From the NCBI GenBank assembly GCA_902562205.1, contig CACESO010000005.1:26251-90250 (forward strand): 64,000 nucleotides of DNA. The letters are read 5' to 3'. The notes beneath the pieces were generated by a model. The model did no database searches. It was not told the DNA's origin and was given only the letters and a program-made list of their open reading frames with translations. The translations under genes were made by a program, and so were the position numbers. Source of the DNA: an uncultured Pelagibacteraceae bacterium. GTDB taxonomy: Bacteria; Pseudomonadota; Alphaproteobacteria; Pelagibacterales; Pelagibacteraceae. Shown here piece by piece: positions 52,416 to 62,594 of this stretch. Position 1 is the first letter of the stretch; each line of letters starts with the position of its first letter.

Positions 52416-52787
52416 TTATTTTTTTTGGTCTAATGGATGATTTTCACCATTATTGACTGGAACATCTTTTAAAGCAAAAGTATCTATGTCGTCAACACAT
52501 GCAATGTTTATTCCATAAATTTTTGGATTAATTCTTGGTCTATTGTGAGTATGAATACCACATATAGAACAGAAATAGTGTTTGGCAACTTTTGTGTAAT
52601 ATTGGTAAAGTTTTAATATTTTTTCACCCTTAATTAATTTGAAATCGTTTTCCCCTACTACACCAATTATGTATCCTTTTCTTTTGCATAAAGAACAATT
52701 GCATCTCATGAATTTTTCGATGCCTGTTTCAGGTATTTTTACTTCAGCTTCAACTTCACCACAATGACATGTTAATTTTTTAATCAT
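52416..52787 (-). CDS. GFA-family (glutathione-dependent formaldehyde-activating-like) zinc protein, copy 1
   Basis: CHCGEVEAEV, RCNCSLCKRKG, HYFCSICGIHTHNR. Confidence 0.85.
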   Translation of the reverse strand: MIKKLTCHCGEVEAEVKIPETGIEKFMRCNCSLCKRKGYIIGVVGENDFKLIKGEKILKLYQYYTKVAKHYFCSICGIHTHNRPRINPKIYGINIACVDDIDTFALKDVPVNNGENHPLDQKK

Positions 52788-53158
52788 TTTTCAATTCTAT
52801 CCATCTTGTGATTTTTACCATCATTAACTCTTACCTTAAGTTCAAATAATTCTGTGGTTGATATATCTTCCAAACATCCAACGTTTACTCCATATGTATT
52901 TGGATCGCTCCTTCTCAAATTATGAGTATTTATTCCACAAACAGAACAAAAAAAGTGCTTTGCAGCTTTTGTATTGAATTGGTAAAATTTAATTTTTTCT
53001 GCACCCTTAACTATTTCTAAATCTTTCTTATCCACTATTGTTGTTATAGAGCCTTTTCTTTTACAAATAGAGCAGTTACATCTGTAATAATCATTTGATT
53101 TTTCATTTAATTTTATTTTTATTTCTATTGCTCCGCAGTGGCATGTTAATTTTTTCAT
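52784..53158 (-). CDS. GFA-family zinc protein, copy 2
   Basis: CHCGAIEIKI, RCNCSICKRKG, HFFCSVCGINTHN. Confidence 0.85.
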   Translation of the reverse strand: MKKLTCHCGAIEIKIKLNEKSNDYYRCNCSICKRKGSITTIVDKKDLEIVKGAEKIKFYQFNTKAAKHFFCSVCGINTHNLRRSDPNTYGVNVGCLEDISTTELFELKVRVNDGKNHKMDRIEK

Positions 53159-53271
53159 CTCCTTTTTACTCTATCTCTTGTAAAAGTTATCCACAACGTA
53201 TCAAAATGTAGTTTCGGTGTTCACGTTTTGATTCACTTTTGATTCAATTTCAGACTCAAAATACAACCTAT

Positions 53272-53300
53272 TTGACTATATCAATTTATTAGGCTATTAA
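53272..53300 (+). promoter_or_regulatory. Candidate sigma70-type promoter of umuDC
   Basis: TTGACT - 17 nt - TATTAA. Confidence 0.45.
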
Positions 53301-53308
53301 TTATAAAA

Positions 53309-53323
53309 GAACAAAATAAGAAC
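53309..53323 (+). promoter_or_regulatory. SOS box (alphaproteobacterial LexA operator)
   Basis: Perfect GAAC-AAAATAA-GAAC just upstream of umuD ATG. Confidence 0.8.
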
Positions 53324-53327
53324 ATTT

Positions 53328-53723
53328 ATGAAGCTAACTATACCCTATTACTTACATAAAGCTGGAGCAGGTTTTCCTTCACCAGCTACAGACTACATTG
53401 AGGAAGACATAGATCTAAATGTTCACCTCATAAAGAATGTTCCTGCAACATTTATAATTAGGGTGCAGGGGAAATCTATGGTCAACGCTGGAATTTATGA
53501 TGGAGATCTATTAGTTGTAGACAAAAGCCTAAAGCCTAAAAACTTTTCTACTGTTATAGCGAATGTTCATGACGAACTTGTTGTTAAAAGTTTTGTCAAA
53601 GAAAACGATAAACAATTTCTAACTTCTGGATCTAAAAAATTTGAGGATAGAATTTTAATAAATGAAGAAGCAGATGTTTTTGTTTGGGGGGTCGTAACTT
53701 ATGTCATCCACTCTGTATACTAA
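53328..53723 (+). CDS. umuD: UmuD-like self-cleaving S24 peptidase
   Basis: [41 protein letters not shown] catalytic Ser; [12 protein letters not shown] catalytic Lys. Confidence 0.93.
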   Translation: MKLTIPYYLHKAGAGFPSPATDYIEEDIDLNVHLIKNVPATFIIRVQGKSMVNAGIYDGDLLVVDKSLKPKNFSTVIANVHDELVVKSFVKENDKQFLTSGSKKFEDRILINEEADVFVWGVVTYVIHSVY

Positions 53724-54981
53724 AAAAATTGCATTGATAGATTGTAATTCTTTCTATGTTTCTTGTGAAAGATTGTTCAACCCAAAAATAAGAAGACTAC
53801 CTGTGGTAGTTCTTTCTAATAACGATGGGTGTATAATATCAAGATCTAACGAAGCTAAAGCCTTGGGGATTAAAATGGGAGAACCTTATTTTAAAGCAAG
53901 AAATATTATTATAAAAAACAATGTTCAAGTATTTTCTTCAAACTATTCTCTATATGGGGACATATCACGAAGAGTAATGCGAACACTAAAAAGATTTAAC
54001 TCAAAAATAGAAGTTTATTCTATTGATGAAGCTTTTTTAGATTTGTCTAATTTTTCAGATAAAGAAGTAAAAGATGTTGGTAAAGAAATTAGAAACACTG
54101 TTTTACAATGGACCGGTATACCAACTAGTATCGGAATAGCTGAAACTAAAACTTTAAGTAAGGTTGCAAATCATATAGCGAAAAAACAAAAGTCAGGTGT
54201 TGTAAGTTTGGTCAATATTAAGGACTTAGACCCAATATTAGAAAAAGTTGAAGTAAGAGATATATGGGGAGTTGGAAAACAACTCTCAAAGTTTTATATC
54301 AAAAATGGAATTTATAATGCAAAACAATTAAAGAATGCTTCAAATACTTGGATTAAAAAAACAAAAAACGTTCTTAGTTCAAGAACTGCTATGGAGCTTA
54401 GAGGTGTTCCTTGTATTGAAATTGAAACTAAACAAACAAAAAGGAAAAGTTGTTGCGTATCAAGATCATTTGGAAAGAAAGTAGAAAAACTCAGAGAACT
54501 GAAAGAGTCTGTAACAAGTTACTGCTTAAATGCAGCAGAAAAAATTAGATCCGAGTCACTAGTCTGTAAGTCTATCACTGTTTTTATAAGAACAAGTCCT
54601 TTTCAAAATAAAGGTATATTTTATTCAAATTCAAAAACGATCGATTTTCCTATTGCCACAAACAATAGTATTGAAATAGTTAAAAATGCTCTTATAGGTC
54701 TTGACCTAATATACAAAGATGGATTCAAGTATCAAAAAGCTGGTATAATTTTGTCGGGTTTATCTGACTCTGAAAAAGGAAATAGTTTATTTAAGTCTAC
54801 AAAAGATGAAAGAATTAAAAACTTAATGCAATCTATTGATAACACTAACTATAGGTATGGAAGATCAACAATTAGCTTGGCAAGTGCAGGAATAAATAAA
54901 AAATGGAGTATGAGAAGACAATATTCCTCAAAAATTGATACAGCAGATTTTTATTCTTTACCTAAAATACTGGCAAACTAG
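53701..54981 (+). CDS. umuC: Y-family DNA polymerase V subunit
   Basis: [54 protein letters not shown]. Confidence 0.96.
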   Translation: MSSTLYTKKIALIDCNSFYVSCERLFNPKIRRLPVVVLSNNDGCIISRSNEAKALGIKMGEPYFKARNIIIKNNVQVFSSNYSLYGDISRRVMRTLKRFNSKIEVYSIDEAFLDLSNFSDKEVKDVGKEIRNTVLQWTGIPTSIGIAETKTLSKVANHIAKKQKSGVVSLVNIKDLDPILEKVEVRDIWGVGKQLSKFYIKNGIYNAKQLKNASNTWIKKTKNVLSSRTAMELRGVPCIEIETKQTKRKSCCVSRSFGKKVEKLRELKESVTSYCLNAAEKIRSESLVCKSITVFIRTSPFQNKGIFYSNSKTIDFPIATNNSIEIVKNALIGLDLIYKDGFKYQKAGIILSGLSDSEKGNSLFKSTKDERIKNLMQSIDNTNYRYGRSTISLASAGINKKWSMRRQYSSKIDTADFYSLPKILAN

Positions 54982-55844
54982 TACTGACGAACATCTCCAA
55001 TGTTTGAGAGTGATGCATTAAATTCTTTGATGTTTTCTCTATTGGATAAATTAAAAATAATAAATAAAAATATGATAAGTAAAAATAGAGGAAAGATAGT
55101 AATTAAGGAAATATTTTTATTTATGATGGCAAAATAAATTACAAAAAACAAAATTGATCTTATAATAACATTAAACTTAAAAACAGAAATAATGGATAAA
55201 CTGTGTTTAACTAAATTTAAAAAGCTCATTTTAGAAGGCCCAAAATAACGTTTACCTCTAGTTGATTTAATGGATCCAAAACTTTTTTCAATTTTAACAA
55301 GGGATCCAGAAAAACTATTCCAGGAAGATTTTTCAATAATAAACTTTTTAACAACTGATTTCGGTAAACAAGTGAAATTTCCAAATTTAATACTTTTTCC
55401 TGTAAAGAAGTATGTCAAAAATTTATGGACTACATAAAAAAAGGTAAAAATTGATCCTTCAGATCTTTTAATTCTTTCACCGACTATTGCTTTATCAACG
55501 TAATAATCCGTACTTTCTATAAATTTACTAATTTCATCAGGTCTGTCCTCCCCGTCACCATCCATCGGAATTACATAGTCAAAATCCTCTTTATCATAAA
55601 TATATTTCAAACCAGTCGCAATTGATCTGGCATGACCAACATTTTTTAATAAACTGATAACTTCAACTTTGATTTCCTCAGTAGAGTATTTTTTATCGTC
55701 ATATTTCTCAGTTGAACCATCATTAATTATAAAAATTGAGAACTTACAATTAATGTTTTTTACCTTCAAATTTATATCTTCAACAAGTTTTTCAAGAGAC
55801 TGCCAATCGTTATAAACTGGAATTAAGATTATTATTTTTTTCAT
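54978..55844 (-). CDS. Glycosyltransferase family 2
   Basis: [40 protein letters not shown]. Confidence 0.9.
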   Translation of the reverse strand: MKKIIILIPVYNDWQSLEKLVEDINLKVKNINCKFSIFIINDGSTEKYDDKKYSTEEIKVEVISLLKNVGHARSIATGLKYIYDKEDFDYVIPMDGDGEDRPDEISKFIESTDYYVDKAIVGERIKRSEGSIFTFFYVVHKFLTYFFTGKSIKFGNFTCLPKSVVKKFIIEKSSWNSFSGSLVKIEKSFGSIKSTRGKRYFGPSKMSFLNLVKHSLSIISVFKFNVIIRSILFFVIYFAIINKNISLITIFPLFLLIIFLFIIFNLSNRENIKEFNASLSNIGDVRQY

Positions 55845-57160
55845 CTATAACCTACACAAACTTTTTTAGTACAAATATATGCATTTAGTAGATCAACATT
55901 TTTTTGGTTTATTTTACCAAGCCATACTGGTCTTCCCTCCATATGATAAGATATATTACCTGCGTACCATTCATCTCCTAAAACTACGTTAATTTTCTCT
56001 GTGAAATCTTTTTGCCAAACTTGAAGAACTTTATTAGCTTCAATCTTGCCCTGATAATCAGTTCTTTTATTTTCATTAATGAGTGAGACCAGACCATATG
56101 TAATTGGAGATAATAAAAACAAAATTAAAAATGGTTTGAAAAATTCTTTAAATGTTTGTTCGTCATCTTTAATATCAAACATACTTAAAATAAGGACACC
56201 GAAAAAAAGATAAAAAGGTGTCATCCACATTGTTCTTATTTTTGAGCCAGTTACCACTGAAGTTACAAACATTAAAAGAATTGGAAGAAAGTTTATGAGT
56301 AAAATAAAATGTTTTTTTTTATCCTTTATATCAAATCTTATTTTTATTTTTTTTATTATAAAATAACAAAGAACAAAAAAAGGAATTAAAATTCCAATTT
56401 GTTTTATCAAAAATATAATTGGAAACTTTAAGTGATTTAAAAAACTATAGTCTACCAATCCAGCTCTATTAAAAGCATATTTAATTGTTACAAAATCATT
56501 TTGAAAAAGCCAAATCAAATGAGGGACTAACAAAACAAAAAATATTTCAATTGGTAAATAATGTTTAAAATCTATTTTCCTAGTTTTTGTTATGAAAAAC
56601 TCATTGGCAAAAATCATTACTACTGATAACAGTAAATAAGCGAATAAGTACTTTGTTAAAAAACCAATTGCAGCCGTAACACCTAACAAAATTAATATTA
56701 CAGTGTTTGAATCTTTCTTCATATACAATTTCCATGAAAGGTAAACCGTAAGAGCCCAAAAAGGTAATTGGCAAACATTTACGTTAAATTCAGGTGTAGT
56801 AAAATTGTAAAAATATATTCCTTCTAAAATTAAAACTGAAAAAAAACTTAAAGTTTTATTTTGAAAAAATTCATTTGAAAATACCCATACAATATAGAAA
56901 GCTAGTATTACAAAAATTTGACTTAAAAAATAATATGCAATGTCATTGCTTCCGAAAAGAAAATAAAAAAATTCAACAAAGAAAGCGCTCACCGGCGGAT
57001 GTTTGTTATATCCCCAATCTAGATTACTACCCCAGGCTAATGCTTCTATTGTATCTAATGGTAAATTATTATTTGTTATTGAAGGAATCAAAGTCCAAAC
57101 AAATAAGTGTGTAATTAAAAAAAGATAGAATAAATTACTTATATTCTTTTTTTTAAACAT
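55841..57160 (-). CDS. GT39/ArnT-like membrane glycosyltransferase
   Basis: Multi-TM; NLDWGYNKHPPVSAFFVEFFY characteristic first loop. Confidence 0.8.
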   Translation of the reverse strand: MFKKKNISNLFYLFLITHLFVWTLIPSITNNNLPLDTIEALAWGSNLDWGYNKHPPVSAFFVEFFYFLFGSNDIAYYFLSQIFVILAFYIVWVFSNEFFQNKTLSFFSVLILEGIYFYNFTTPEFNVNVCQLPFWALTVYLSWKLYMKKDSNTVILILLGVTAAIGFLTKYLFAYLLLSVVMIFANEFFITKTRKIDFKHYLPIEIFFVLLVPHLIWLFQNDFVTIKYAFNRAGLVDYSFLNHLKFPIIFLIKQIGILIPFFVLCYFIIKKIKIRFDIKDKKKHFILLINFLPILLMFVTSVVTGSKIRTMWMTPFYLFFGVLILSMFDIKDDEQTFKEFFKPFLILFLLSPITYGLVSLINENKRTDYQGKIEANKVLQVWQKDFTEKINVVLGDEWYAGNISYHMEGRPVWLGKINQKNVDLLNAYICTKKVCVGYR

Positions 57161-57191
57161 ATATCTATATATTTATACAATTAATGGTTTC

Positions 57192-57219
57192 TTGACACCA
57201 TTTAATTGCTGAATATACT
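57192..57219 (+). promoter_or_regulatory. Candidate sigma70 promoter of dksA
   Basis: TTGACA - 16 nt - TATACT. Confidence 0.55.
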
Positions 57220-57240
57220 GCGAGCGCTTTAGAAATTAAA

Positions 57241-57660
57241 ATGGTTAAAATTTCAAAAAACTACGTTCCAAAAGAATCAGAAAAATATATGTGTGAGAAA
57301 CATAAGCTGTTTTTTAAAAACAAATTATCGGAGTGGAAGAAAGATCTTATAAGATCAAATAACGAAGCTCTATATAATAGCTCAATGGATGACAATAGCA
57401 CATCAGCAGACATTGTAGATCAAGCAAGTTCATACACTGACAAAAATGTTGAGATGAGAGCTATAAATAGACAGATAAAACTTATATCTAAAATCGATGC
57501 TGCGCTAAGAAGAATTAAAGATGGAACATATGGTTTCTGTGAAGATACAGGTGAACCAATTGGAATTAAAAGACTAATTGCTCGTCCTGTAGCAACATTA
57601 AGTATTTCTGCTCAAGAAAAACATGAAAAAGAGGAAAAAGTTTACGCAAGTGATGTTTAA
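57241..57660 (+). CDS. dksA: DksA/TraR-family RNA polymerase-binding protein
   Basis: ALRRIKDGTYGFCEDTGEPIGIKRLIARPVATLSISAQEKHE. Confidence 0.93.
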   Translation: MVKISKNYVPKESEKYMCEKHKLFFKNKLSEWKKDLIRSNNEALYNSSMDDNSTSADIVDQASSYTDKNVEMRAINRQIKLISKIDAALRRIKDGTYGFCEDTGEPIGIKRLIARPVATLSISAQEKHEKEEKVYASDV

Positions 57661-58295
57661 GGGGAGGGTATTTTTTCTCCTTTATTCATAAAATCGTAAC
57701 CTTTGATAACCGCTGCTCTTCCTGCAATATCATTATACCATCTCGTCAAATTTTTGTATTTCTTTAAACCGATATTATGCCAGTCATGCCTAGCAATCCA
57801 TGGCCATGTAGCTATGTCAGCAATTGTGTACTCTTCACCCGCTAAAAATTTTGATTGTGATAATCTTAGATCTAAATCGTTATAGATTGCCTTTGAAATT
57901 TTAAAATATCTATCTTCCCCAAATTTACTTTTTCCAGGATTATAATGATGAAACTGGTGATGTTGACCTAACATTGGTCCAACATATCCCATCTGGGCCA
58001 TTAACCATTGATTGATTTGGTCTCTATTTTTTTCGTCATAAAACTTACCACTTTTATTACCCAGGTAGATCAAGATTGCACCAGACTCAAAAATTGTTTT
58101 ATCGTTATCATGATCTTTAATTACAGGGATCTTATTAAATGGGCTTATCTTTTTAAACTCAAGGTTAAATTGTTCATTTTTAAACAGATTAACCTTCGTA
58201 ACTTTGTAATCGTATTGAATTTCCTCAAGCATAATTGAGATCTTTTTTCCATTAGGCGTATCGGCTGTAAAAAGCTCAATCACTTTTAACGCCAA
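57657..58295 (-). CDS. Glutathione S-transferase family protein
   Basis: ELFTADTPNGKKISIMLEEI; FNKIPVIKDHD; EYTIADIATWPWIARHDW. Confidence 0.9.
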   Translation of the reverse strand: MALKVIELFTADTPNGKKISIMLEEIQYDYKVTKVNLFKNEQFNLEFKKISPFNKIPVIKDHDNDKTIFESGAILIYLGNKSGKFYDEKNRDQINQWLMAQMGYVGPMLGQHHQFHHYNPGKSKFGEDRYFKISKAIYNDLDLRLSQSKFLAGEEYTIADIATWPWIARHDWHNIGLKKYKNLTRWYNDIAGRAAVIKGYDFMNKGEKIPSP

Positions 58296-59294
58296 GTCTG
58301 TTTTTTATAGCTTTTGAAGATGTTGTAAACTCAAAACGATATTTCTCATTTGGCCTAGCTAATTTGAAACATGCCCTTGCTGCCAAAGCCCCTTCGTGGA
58401 AACCTGATAAAATTAATTTTAATTTCCCTGGATAGTTACAAATATCACCAACAGCATAAATCCCTTTTTGGTTTGTTTCGAATTTTTCGGTATCAACTTC
58501 AACTGTTTTTTTATCAATATTCAGCCCCCAATTTGCGATTGGTCCCAACTGCATAATAAGACCAAAAAAACCCAGCACATAGTCTGTTTTTAAATTTTTA
58601 ATATTTTTATCATCATCTTCAATATCTATACTTTCAATTTTATTTGAACCATTTAGTTTTTTTAATTGAAACTTGGTAAAAAGATTTATTTTTTTTGATT
58701 TTGTTAATTCATGAACTTTATCAACAGTTGCCTGAGCGCCTCTAAATTCATCCCTTCTATGTATCAGATTAACATTACAATTATTTGACAATTCAACAGC
58801 CCAATCTAAAGCACTGTCTCCACCACCAAAAATTGAAACTGTTTTACCTTTAAAAATATTTTTATCCTTAATTGAATATAAAATTGATTTATCTTCAAAT
58901 TTCTCGTGTCCTTCAACTGTAAATTTTCTTGGTTCAAATGATCCAACTCCGCCCGCAATTATGACGTTTGGTGTAGTAAACAAAGTTCCTTTATTTGTCT
59001 TAACAATCCACTTGTCACTATCTTTTTTTACTTCATCAACTCTTTCAGATAAATGAAATTTAATATCAAATGGTTTTAGTTGATTAATTAAATTATTAGT
59101 AAGCTCTTCACCTGTACATTCTGGTACTGCTGGAATATCATAAATTGGTTTGTCAGGGTAAAGTTCTATACATTGTCCGCCTATTTTATCTAAGTTATCA
59201 ACGATCTCACAATCTAAACCAATTAATTTTAATTGGTGTGCAGTAAAAAGACCAGTTGGTCCAGCTCCAATAATTAACGCATCTGTTTTTATCA

Positions 59295-59295
<1 letters not shown>
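58276..59295 (-). CDS. Ferredoxin--NADP+ reductase, thioredoxin reductase-like type
   Basis: LIIGAGPTGLFTAHQLKLIGL, IFGGGDSALDWAVEL, GIYAVGDICNYPGKLKLILSGFHEGALAA. Confidence 0.9.
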
Positions 59296-59670
<375 letters not shown>

Positions 59671-59690
59671 TAAAATTAAGATAATTTTAA

Positions 59691-60464
59691 TTATCTAGCT
59701 CTCGCTGGTGTACTTGAAACTGCAGCTGCCCAAATAACTAGACCGAATGCGATCTTGTTAATAAAGTCAGCTAAGTTGTAAATGATGTTCAATGAAGCTG
59801 CATCAATTCCACCTGTTAGGTAACCAAAAATGTAACCTAATGGGTAAATTGCCCAACCGATTGTTACGATCATTCTCATTGCACCGAAAGCTGTAACAAG
59901 TGCTTTGTTACCACTCTTAGATGCTGCTTTACCAGCTTCACCTGAGAATACTTCATATAAGATGTAGATCCATCCAGCCATACCGATTACGAAACCAAGT
60001 GTAGCGTTGATGTAACCTGCTTCTCCTAAGTATCCACCTACTAGCATTACTACTGATCCGATTAGTAATCTCCAGAAAATTCCTGAAGGTACTTTTCTTA
60101 TCGCTGCTAATATTAGATAAAACTCAATCATTTGTAACGGTACTGTAATTAACCAGTCAATGTATCTGTACACTGTTGGTGAGTCACCTGTAATGATCCA
60201 TACTTCTCTCATGTACATGTAGTGAACAAATGCAACACCTGTTACTAGACCCGCAACTGTTATAGATGTTTTCCAACCACCAGCTACTGAACCTCTTTCC
60301 ATGAAGAAAAAGACAGTTGCTGCAGCCATACCCATAGAAATTAACCAAAATGATATTCCTACAAGGTCATCCGTAGCTAACAGAACAGTGTCTGCTGCGT
60401 TTGCCGCACCAGCAAAGCCCACTAGAGCTAATGCTGCTAATGCAAACAATTTTAGTTTATTCAT
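59691..60464 (-). CDS. Proteorhodopsin (light-driven proton pump), blue-type tuning residue
   Basis: RYIDWLITVPLQMIEFYLIL, HYMYMREVW, YNLADFINKIAFGLVIW (Schiff-base Lys); signal peptide. Confidence 0.97.
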   Translation of the reverse strand: MNKLKLFALAALALVGFAGAANAADTVLLATDDLVGISFWLISMGMAAATVFFFMERGSVAGGWKTSITVAGLVTGVAFVHYMYMREVWIITGDSPTVYRYIDWLITVPLQMIEFYLILAAIRKVPSGIFWRLLIGSVVMLVGGYLGEAGYINATLGFVIGMAGWIYILYEVFSGEAGKAASKSGNKALVTAFGAMRMIVTIGWAIYPLGYIFGYLTGGIDAASLNIIYNLADFINKIAFGLVIWAAAVSSTPARAR

Positions 60465-60680
60465 AAAAAACTCCCTCTTTAGTTAGTTTTTTGTTAGTTT
60501 AAATTTAAACTACGACCTAAACTCAATTTAGATCAAAGTTGGGGTCCTAATATCAAATATAAAGAGTTATTAGAAGAGTTATTTAGGACTAATTTAGGTT
60601 GATTTTACTGACTTTTTGAAATTAAATGCAACTAACACGTAGAAAAAGCCTTAAATAACAAGATTTTTGAGTCATTTATT

Positions 60681-62582
60681 ATGAGCAAGAAATTTGAGCA
60701 AATTTACAACCAATCTCTAACAAATCCAGAGGAATTTTGGAGAGAAATATCAGAAGATATATTTTGGTTTAAAAAACCCACAAAGATTTTAAATAAATCC
60801 AATCCTCCATTTTACAAATGGTTTGAAGATGGATCCACAAATACTTGCTACAACGCTCTCGATTTCCATATTGATAATGGTCTGGGAGAAAAAACTGCAC
60901 TTATTTACGACAGTCCAATTACAGGTAATAAAGCAAAGTTTAATTACAATGAACTTAGATCAAAAGTTTCAAAGTTTGCAGGAGCTTTAAAAAATCAAGG
61001 ACTTCAAAAAGGTGATAGAGCTATAATTTATATGCCAATGGTTCCTGAGGCAGTTATAGCTATGCTGGCGTGTGGTAGAATTGGAGTTATTCACTCAGTT
61101 GTATTTGGAGGCTTTGCCTCTAACGAACTTGCAAGTCGTATAGACGACAGTAAAGCCAAAATATTAATTACTTCATCATGTGGATTTGAACCAGGTAGAA
61201 CTGTAGAATATAGACCACTTGTTGACGGTGCTTTAAAACTTGCAAAACATAAAGTGGATAAAATAATTTTCTTACAAAGAAAAGGTCATGAGATAAAGCT
61301 TAACCCACCTCATGAAATTAGTTGGGATGAGGCACTATCAAACGCAAAAGAAACTAATTGTGTTGAAATGAATTCAAATGATTATGCATATATCCTCTAT
61401 ACTTCAGGTACTACTGGAGTACCAAAAGGAATTGTAAGAGATATTGGCGGACATATTGTTGCTTTAAAATGGACAATGAAAAATATTTATAACATTGATC
61501 AGGGTGATGTTTGGTGGTCAGCGAGTGATATAGGTTGGATAGTTGGTCACTCCTACATAGTTTATGCACCATTATTTAAAGGTTGTACAACTGTGTTGTT
61601 TGAAGGAAAACCTGTTGGTACACCAGATGCTGGGGCTTTTTGGAAAATAATTTCTGATTACAATGTAAAATCTTTATTTACGGCACCAACAGCTTTTAGA
61701 GCGATTAAAAAAGAAGATCCTGAAGGCAAATTTTTTTCTAAGTATAATCTTTCAAAATTTGAAAGTCTTTTTCTTGCAGGTGAAAGAGCGGACCCTGATA
61801 CAATCAAATGGGCAGAAAATTTGTTAAAAGTTCCAGTAATAGATCATTGGTGGCAAACTGAAACTAGCTGGGCAATAAGTTCAAATTGTACAGGCATTGA
61901 AATGATGAAAACGAAATATGGCTCTGCATGTAAAGCTGTTCCTGGATATGATGTGAAAATAATTAAATCAGATCAATCATTGGCTAAACCAAATGAAATG
62001 GGTGATATTGTTGTAAAATTACCTTTGCCTCCAGGAACTTTTCCAACACTTTGGAATGCTGACAAAAGGTATAAAGAAAACTATATGTCCAATTATGCCG
62101 GTTACTATCAAACCTATGATGCTGGGCATATTGATGAAGATGGATATATCTGGATCATGTCTAGAACAGACGATATCATTAATGTTGCGGGTCACAGATT
62201 ATCAACAGGTGCTATTGAGGAAGTTTTATCTGAGCACCAATCGGTAGCTGAATGTGCTGTTTTAGGAATTTCTGATAAACTTAAGGGGCAGCTACCAATC
62301 GGTTTAGTTGTATTAAAGGCGGGAGTAGAAAAAGACAATGAAACTATCTCTAAAGAATGTATTAAAATGGTCAGAGACAAGATTGGACCTGTCGCGGCTT
62401 TTAAAGTTGCGATAGTTATTAAAAGACTTCCAAAAACAAGATCAGGTAAAATTTTAAGAGGAACGATCAGAAAGATTGCAGATAATGTTCAATATAAATT
62501 ACCCCCGACTATAGACGATCCTGCAATTTTAGATGAAATAAAAGAAGATCTGATAAAGAATAATATCTTAAAGAGTGTATAA
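60681..62582 (+). CDS. prpE: Acyl-CoA synthetase, propionyl-CoA synthetase-like (AMP-forming)
   Basis: YILYTSGTTGVPKGIVRDIGGH, WWQTETSWAI, RTRSGKILRGTIRKIAD-type C-terminal motif. Confidence 0.85.
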   Translation: MSKKFEQIYNQSLTNPEEFWREISEDIFWFKKPTKILNKSNPPFYKWFEDGSTNTCYNALDFHIDNGLGEKTALIYDSPITGNKAKFNYNELRSKVSKFAGALKNQGLQKGDRAIIYMPMVPEAVIAMLACGRIGVIHSVVFGGFASNELASRIDDSKAKILITSSCGFEPGRTVEYRPLVDGALKLAKHKVDKIIFLQRKGHEIKLNPPHEISWDEALSNAKETNCVEMNSNDYAYILYTSGTTGVPKGIVRDIGGHIVALKWTMKNIYNIDQGDVWWSASDIGWIVGHSYIVYAPLFKGCTTVLFEGKPVGTPDAGAFWKIISDYNVKSLFTAPTAFRAIKKEDPEGKFFSKYNLSKFESLFLAGERADPDTIKWAENLLKVPVIDHWWQTETSWAISSNCTGIEMMKTKYGSACKAVPGYDVKIIKSDQSLAKPNEMGDIVVKLPLPPGTFPTLWNADKRYKENYMSNYAGYYQTYDAGHIDEDGYIWIMSRTDDIINVAGHRLSTGAIEEVLSEHQSVAECAVLGISDKLKGQLPIGLVVLKAGVEKDNETISKECIKMVRDKIGPVAAFKVAIVIKRLPKTRSGKILRGTIRKIADNVQYKLPPTIDDPAILDEIKEDLIKNNILKSV

Positions 62583-62594
62583 AATTAGTAATTC

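Noticed and set aside
57192-57219. dksA promoter as a novel element
   Set aside because: Good TTGACA-16-TATACT match is an ordinary sigma70-type promoter; listed only as a feature.
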